Source: Chromatiales bacterium (lineage in GTDB: Bacteria > Pseudomonadota > Gammaproteobacteria > UBA6429 > Thiohalophilaceae). Taken from it: a stretch of DNA of 7,681 bases. The DNA lies in the NCBI GenBank assembly GCA_024641465.1, contig JAHEDB010000091.1, positions 1 through 7,681 of the forward strand, in the 5' to 3' direction. Positions 5,619-7,681 of the stretch are shown one piece after another (the stretch's first letter is position 1; every line of letters starts with the position of its first letter). A program made the position numbers and the translations under genes. The notes beneath the pieces were generated by a model. It was given only the letters and a program-made list of their open reading frames with translations, was not told the origin of the DNA and did not search any database.

Positions 5619-5658
5619 ATGTAAAAAGTAAGTGAACAGACAATCAAAGGTAAACAAA

Positions 5659-5829
5659 ATGAATACTTTCAGCGACTTTTCCACATTGGTAGACAGCTAT
5701 GTGGATACAGATAGTGATTTCATGCTCAATGGCAATAATGATATCGGAGAAGATATCATGGGTTTATACCGACATATTCAGGCGAGTAAGGCAGAATTTA
5801 GTGATCGGGATTATATGTTTGAAGCATAA
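5659..5829 (+). CDS. Small acidic protein, unknown function
   Basis: A 56-residue ORF starts at the ATG at 5659, preceded by AAAGG (5646-5650) at 8 bases. The protein is strongly acidic, with nine Asp and three Glu against one Lys and two Arg. It has a Ser/Asp-rich N-terminal half (VDSYVDTDSDF at 11-21) and a C-terminal part likely helical (IGEDIMGLYRHIQASKAEF, 29-47). There is no signal peptide, cysteine or membrane segment. I do not recognise a family. Evidence that it is real is the ribosome binding site, the sigma-54-like motif at the right distance upstream, the terminator that isolates it from the preceding gene, and the fact that a MITE begins exactly at its stop, as also happens at the DUF1508 gene. 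A small nif-coregulated protein is an inference only. Confidence 0.6.
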   Translation: MNTFSDFSTLVDSYVDTDSDFMLNGNNDIGEDIMGLYRHIQASKAEFSDRDYMFEA

Positions 5830-6020
5830 GGGCTCCTCTAAAAATTCACTAAAGCCGCGCTGGCTGCGTTGAAAAGCGACTCAAATTGCTAATTTACTAC
5901 ATGTAATTACTCCCGCCCTTCCATGGGCTTCGCGTAATAAGTACATCCTGTACAAAACTGCGCAGTATCGCTACTTTTCGCCTTGTCACCATCGCCTTGA
6001 TTGAATTTTTATAGGTACCC
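5830..6020. mobile_element. MITE-like element, copy 2
   Basis: This is the second copy of the element at 3736-3925, 191 bp long. Its ends are better preserved: the left reads GGGCTCCTCTAAAAATTCA and the right, on the opposite strand, GGGTACCTATAAAAATTCA. It is flanked by ATAA on both sides (5826-5829 and 6021-6024), which may be a 4-bp target duplication. The left ATAA contains the TAA stop of the small ORF. The core 5910-5963 is identical to that of copy 1. It carries no coding potential. Confidence 0.83.
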
Positions 6021-6084
6021 ATAAAAACCCGGATGTTAGTGGTGCAAACAATGTCGGTTCTGACGGAAAGATTTTTACATTAAC

Positions 6085-6597
6085 ATGGACGACCCATTTA
6101 TTCCTGTCATTCTTGATATCGAAGCCTCCGGCTTTGGCCGGGGTAGTTACCCTATCGAAATCGGCATTGCCATGCCGGACGGTGAGACGCACTGTTACCT
6201 GATCAAACCCCAACAAGACTGGACCCACTGGGAACCAGAGGCGGCAGTCATGCATCAGATCAGCAGACAGACCCTGCTACGTTTTGGAAGGGATGTGAAT
6301 TATGTGGCAAACCAGTTAAACCAATTCCTCCAGGGAAAGACCGTTTACAGTGATGCCTGGAGTCATGACAGTGTCTGGTTGGCGCGGCTGTTTGAATGTT
6401 CCAATACATTACAGGATTTTCGACTCGAACACCTGGTTGCCATTACCAGCGAGGATCAACTGGCTCTGTGGGACAAGGTCAAAAAACAGGTAGTTAAAGA
6501 GTATGATTGTCAGCGGCATCGGGCCAGTAACGATGCGAGGATTATTCAGACAAGCTGGTTGAGGACCCTGGCGAGTAGTCAGGCAACGGCAATGTAA
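6085..6597 (+). CDS. DEDDh-type 3'-5' exonuclease-like protein
   Basis: A 170-residue single-domain protein of the DnaQ-like (RNase T/DEDDh) exonuclease superfamily, which degrades DNA or RNA from the 3' end using two metal ions. Motif I is Asp11 and Glu13 in V-I-L-D-I-E-A-S-G-F-G. Motif II is most likely Asp95 in WSHDSVWLARLF. Motif III is H-R-A-S-N-D-A with His145 and Asp150. All four acidic residues and the general-base histidine are present, so it should be catalytically active. There are no added domains, so the substrate (single-stranded DNA, RNA or oligonucleotide) cannot be decided. The ATG at 6085 puts motif I near the N-terminus as expected; GGAAAG (6065-6070) lies rather far from it as a ribosome binding site. 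The gene follows the second MITE and converges on the DUF3579 gene, with 31 bases between them. Confidence 0.85.
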   Translation: MDDPFIPVILDIEASGFGRGSYPIEIGIAMPDGETHCYLIKPQQDWTHWEPEAAVMHQISRQTLLRFGRDVNYVANQLNQFLQGKTVYSDAWSHDSVWLARLFECSNTLQDFRLEHLVAITSEDQLALWDKVKKQVVKEYDCQRHRASNDARIIQTSWLRTLASSQATAM

Positions 6598-6600
6598 AGT

Positions 6601-6641
6601 CGAGGTGAGACTGCATTGATTCACATTGTCAGGCTACCTCG
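6601..6641. terminator. Weak inverted repeat between converging genes
   Basis: CGAGGT (6601-6606) and ACCTCG (6636-6641) form a perfect 6-bp pair with a 29-base loop, spanning the 3' ends of the exonuclease and DUF3579 genes. There is no T run on either side, so terminator function is doubtful. Confidence 0.25.
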
Positions 6642-6973
6642 TGCAATACCTCCGTTGTCCCCAACTTAAGGATCTGTAGCTGGTTTCTATGGGCAAAATC
6701 CATCGCGAAATGGTATGCATCCGGGTTCAGCTTTTCCAGCTCGTGCGCAATATACAGACCAGATAAATCGTTATGGGTGATGGGCCTTAGCATGGGGTTG
6801 TAATGAAGGCGACAATTTACGTCGAATAAACCACACACGGAAGCGACACGTTCAGCCCAGTCTGAGGGGCGGAATATTTTACTGTTACGAGTAAAACCGA
6901 TGACAATATGACCTATTTTCTTCGACATCGCTGATTTTATTACCTCTTTTTGTTGGTCTGAACCTTGGTACAT
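6629..6973 (-). CDS. DUF3579 family protein
   Basis: This 114-residue cytoplasmic protein (starting at 6973) matches the DUF3579 pattern: an IVIGFT strand (23-28), the hallmark F-R-P-S-D-W-A-E-R (34-42), R-L-H-Y-N-P-M-L-R-P (55-64), and L-N-P-D-A-Y-H-F-A-M-D-F-A (82-94) followed by NQLQILKL (97-104). The family is a small uncharacterised proteobacterial one. The start is a choice between the ATG at 6973, with AGG about 9 bases upstream, and the ATG at 6928 (99 residues, MSKKIGHIVIGF), whose nearest AGAGG is about 14 bases away; 6973 is preferred. A longer frame to 7078 would run through the promoter-like motif and is rejected. A sigma-54-like promoter at 7037-7052 reads toward this gene, suggesting coregulation with nif. 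Role unknown. Confidence 0.83.
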   Translation of the reverse strand: MYQGSDQQKEVIKSAMSKKIGHIVIGFTRNSKIFRPSDWAERVASVCGLFDVNCRLHYNPMLRPITHNDLSGLYIAHELEKLNPDAYHFAMDFAHRNQLQILKLGTTEVLHEVA

Positions 6974-7036
6974 AGTCTGGCACCTGAATATGACGGATTT
7001 ATGTCCGGGGACTTGAGTACGATTTATTTTGGAGAG

Positions 7037-7052
7037 TGCAAAAATGGGGCCA
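7037..7052 (-). promoter_or_regulatory. Sigma-54-like promoter of the DUF3579 gene
   Basis: On the minus strand TGGCCC-CATTT-TTGCA differs from TGGCAC-N5-TTGCA at one position and keeps GG and GC at 10-base spacing. Transcription would start near 7026, about 53 bases before the ATG at 6973, the same leader length as for the DUF1508 gene. No exact TGT-N10-ACA enhancer site was found upstream up to about 7250. Confidence 0.62.
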
Positions 7053-7173
7053 GGGTATAAATGGGGTAGGGCAGGCACAGGTTTTGTGTCTGTGCGTGAC
7101 TTGCAGTGGATGAATCAATGGCAGGATGGCGGGGGTTTTTATACAGGGAGTGATGGTCTGAGTGAAAGTCAGG

Positions 7174-7206
7174 GCCGTAGGTTGAATGAGTGAGCGAAAC
7201 CCAACA
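7174..7206 (+). repeat. REP-like fragment, GTAGGTTG...GCGAAACCCAACA type
   Basis: GCCGTAGGTTG (7174-7184), then GAGCGAAACCCAACA (7192-7206), resembles the widespread bacterial dispersed repeat of the form GTAGGTTGGGT...AACCCAACA. Part of the left half recurs inverted as CAACCTACGGGC at 7314-7325. Confidence 0.5.
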
Positions 7207-7348
7207 GTCTGTCGCGTCCATAATCACCATTTTACTTGCGATAGCCATGGGGCAGGTAACAATTTAATGATTAAGCTTTTTTCTAAATTGTTGTTGTGGT
7301 TCATTCTTCACATCAACCTACGGGCTGATTTGTTGTTGGGGTTCATTA

Positions 7349-7681
7349 TTAGTGTCTGGAGCAATCGATAACACATAGCCCTATCGTTCGCCTTTCTTCT
7401 AAGGACATCATATTAAAAAGCATCTTTTTTAATTCTGATGCTGATTTTGGTTTGTTCCCATTCGGTGGCAGTGGTGTTTTGTTTGTACCAAACCAGAAAA
7501 TAAGGTATATGCCATATCCGTATGTACCAGGATCGCGGGTATATTTCCCTCTAAGTTGGTCCCATAGCGCAGTCCATAAATCTTTATGGCTGGCACGTTT
7601 TATCTCAACGGGCACATTAAATCCACCATAGGTAACTTTGATGTCTGCACGATTGTTATCTCTATAATCACCTTCTTTACT
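7349..7681 (-). CDS. C-terminal part of a PD-(D/E)XK-like nuclease protein
   Basis: The minus-strand frame is open to the right edge, so only the last 110 residues are visible; the GTG at 7615 is internal to the frame and probably not the start. The fragment contains R-A-D-I-K-V (Asp13) followed 13 residues later by V-P-V-E-I-K-R (Glu26 and Lys28), the D...ExK arrangement of PD-(D/E)XK nuclease folds. Then comes DLWTALWDQLRGKYTRD (34-50), whose Gln-Leu after the core fits a helix often conserved in such nucleases, and Y-G-I-Y-L-I-F-W-F-G (54-63), a hydrophobic core strand. The tail PEERR-like SLEERRTIGLCVID is a final helix and strand. This looks like a nuclease domain at the C-terminus of a larger protein, possibly in defence or DNA processing, but the remaining domains lie outside the window and no function can be fixed. 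Confidence 0.65.
   Translation of the reverse strand, partial: SKEGDYRDNNRADIKVTYGGFNVPVEIKRASHKDLWTALWDQLRGKYTRDPGTYGYGIYLIFWFGTNKTPLPPNGNKPKSASELKKMLFNMMSLEERRTIGLCVIDCSRH

Larger units (their letters stand above)
6974..7348. other. Gene-free stretch between DUF3579 and the partial nuclease gene
   Basis: No convincing gene is seen in these 375 bases. They contain the sigma-54-like promoter at 7037-7052 and a hairpin GCACAG (7075-7080)/CTGTGC (7090-7095). They also hold a dispersed-repeat fragment at 7174-7206 with an inverted partial copy at 7314-7325, and a 9-bp inverted repeat AACAATTTA (7258-7266)/TAAATTGTT (7284-7292). The open frames here lack ribosome binding sites and run through these repeats. 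No clear terminator for the minus-strand gene ending at 7349 is seen; the AT-rich 7258-7292 inverted repeat is the only candidate. Confidence 0.6.

Noticed and set aside
5632..5658. GTG start nine codons upstream for the small ORF
   Set aside because: It lies at the predicted transcription start with no ribosome binding site; the ATG at 5659 has AAAGG at the right distance.
6974..7078. N-terminal extension of the DUF3579 protein to 7078
   Set aside because: It contains the sigma-54-like promoter, lies before the family's first conserved strand and looks non-coding.
7024..7248. Minus-strand ORF of 74 codons
   Set aside because: It overlaps the promoter-like region and a dispersed repeat; the predicted peptide reads like translated repeat sequence and has no ribosome binding site.
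7186..7371. Plus-strand ORF of 61 codons with a hydrophobic tail
   Set aside because: It starts inside a REP-like repeat, overlaps the end of the nuclease gene on the other strand, and lacks a ribosome binding site.
7349..7615. GTG at 7615 as the start of the nuclease-like protein
   Set aside because: The frame is open to the window edge and the putative active-site Asp lies upstream of this codon, so the gene is cut by the window rather than starting here.

Overview
The window looks like the downstream flank of a nitrogen-fixation (nif) cluster from a proteobacterium, most likely a gammaproteobacterium. The basis is the nifU-nifS gene order, a Nif11-type protein, sigma-54 (RpoN)-type promoter motifs, and accessory genes of proteobacterial character (AlkB-type dioxygenase, bacterial thiopurine methyltransferase, YegP-type DUF1508, DUF3579). 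The species cannot be named from this sequence.

Layout. The 3' part of nifU (2-469) enters from the left edge and is followed 3 bases later by complete nifS (473-1681); together they supply Fe-S clusters for nitrogenase. Next comes 576 bases without a gene (1682-2257), holding an intrinsic terminator and three or four REP-like palindromes. A 72-residue Nif11 protein follows (2258-2476). It converges on an AlkB-like DNA repair dioxygenase on the minus strand (2493-3146), and a hairpin spans their shared 3' ends. A tandem DUF1508/YegP gene (3403-3735) sits behind a consensus sigma-54 promoter and a perfect NifA-type upstream site, making it the best-supported regulatory unit here. A 190-bp MITE-like element separates it from an unrecognised helical 210-residue protein (3961-4593). 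Then come a tpm-type thiopurine methyltransferase (4768-5382), a 56-residue acidic small protein behind a sigma-54-like motif (5659-5829), a second copy of the MITE (5830-6020), and a DEDDh exonuclease (6085-6597). A DUF3579 gene on the minus strand (6629-6973) again has a sigma-54-like promoter. After a gene-free stretch with repeat fragments (6974-7348), the C-terminal end of a larger minus-strand protein with a PD-(D/E)XK-like nuclease motif (7349-7681) runs off the right edge.

Reading. nifU and nifS are conventional. The more interesting part is the right two thirds, where up to three small poorly characterised genes (DUF1508, the 56-residue ORF, DUF3579) appear to carry sigma-54-type promoters. 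This suggests they are induced with nitrogen fixation, interspersed with ordinary housekeeping or repair genes and short repeats. No complete new defence or mobile system is visible. The partial nuclease at the right edge is the only hint of one, and most of it lies outside the window.
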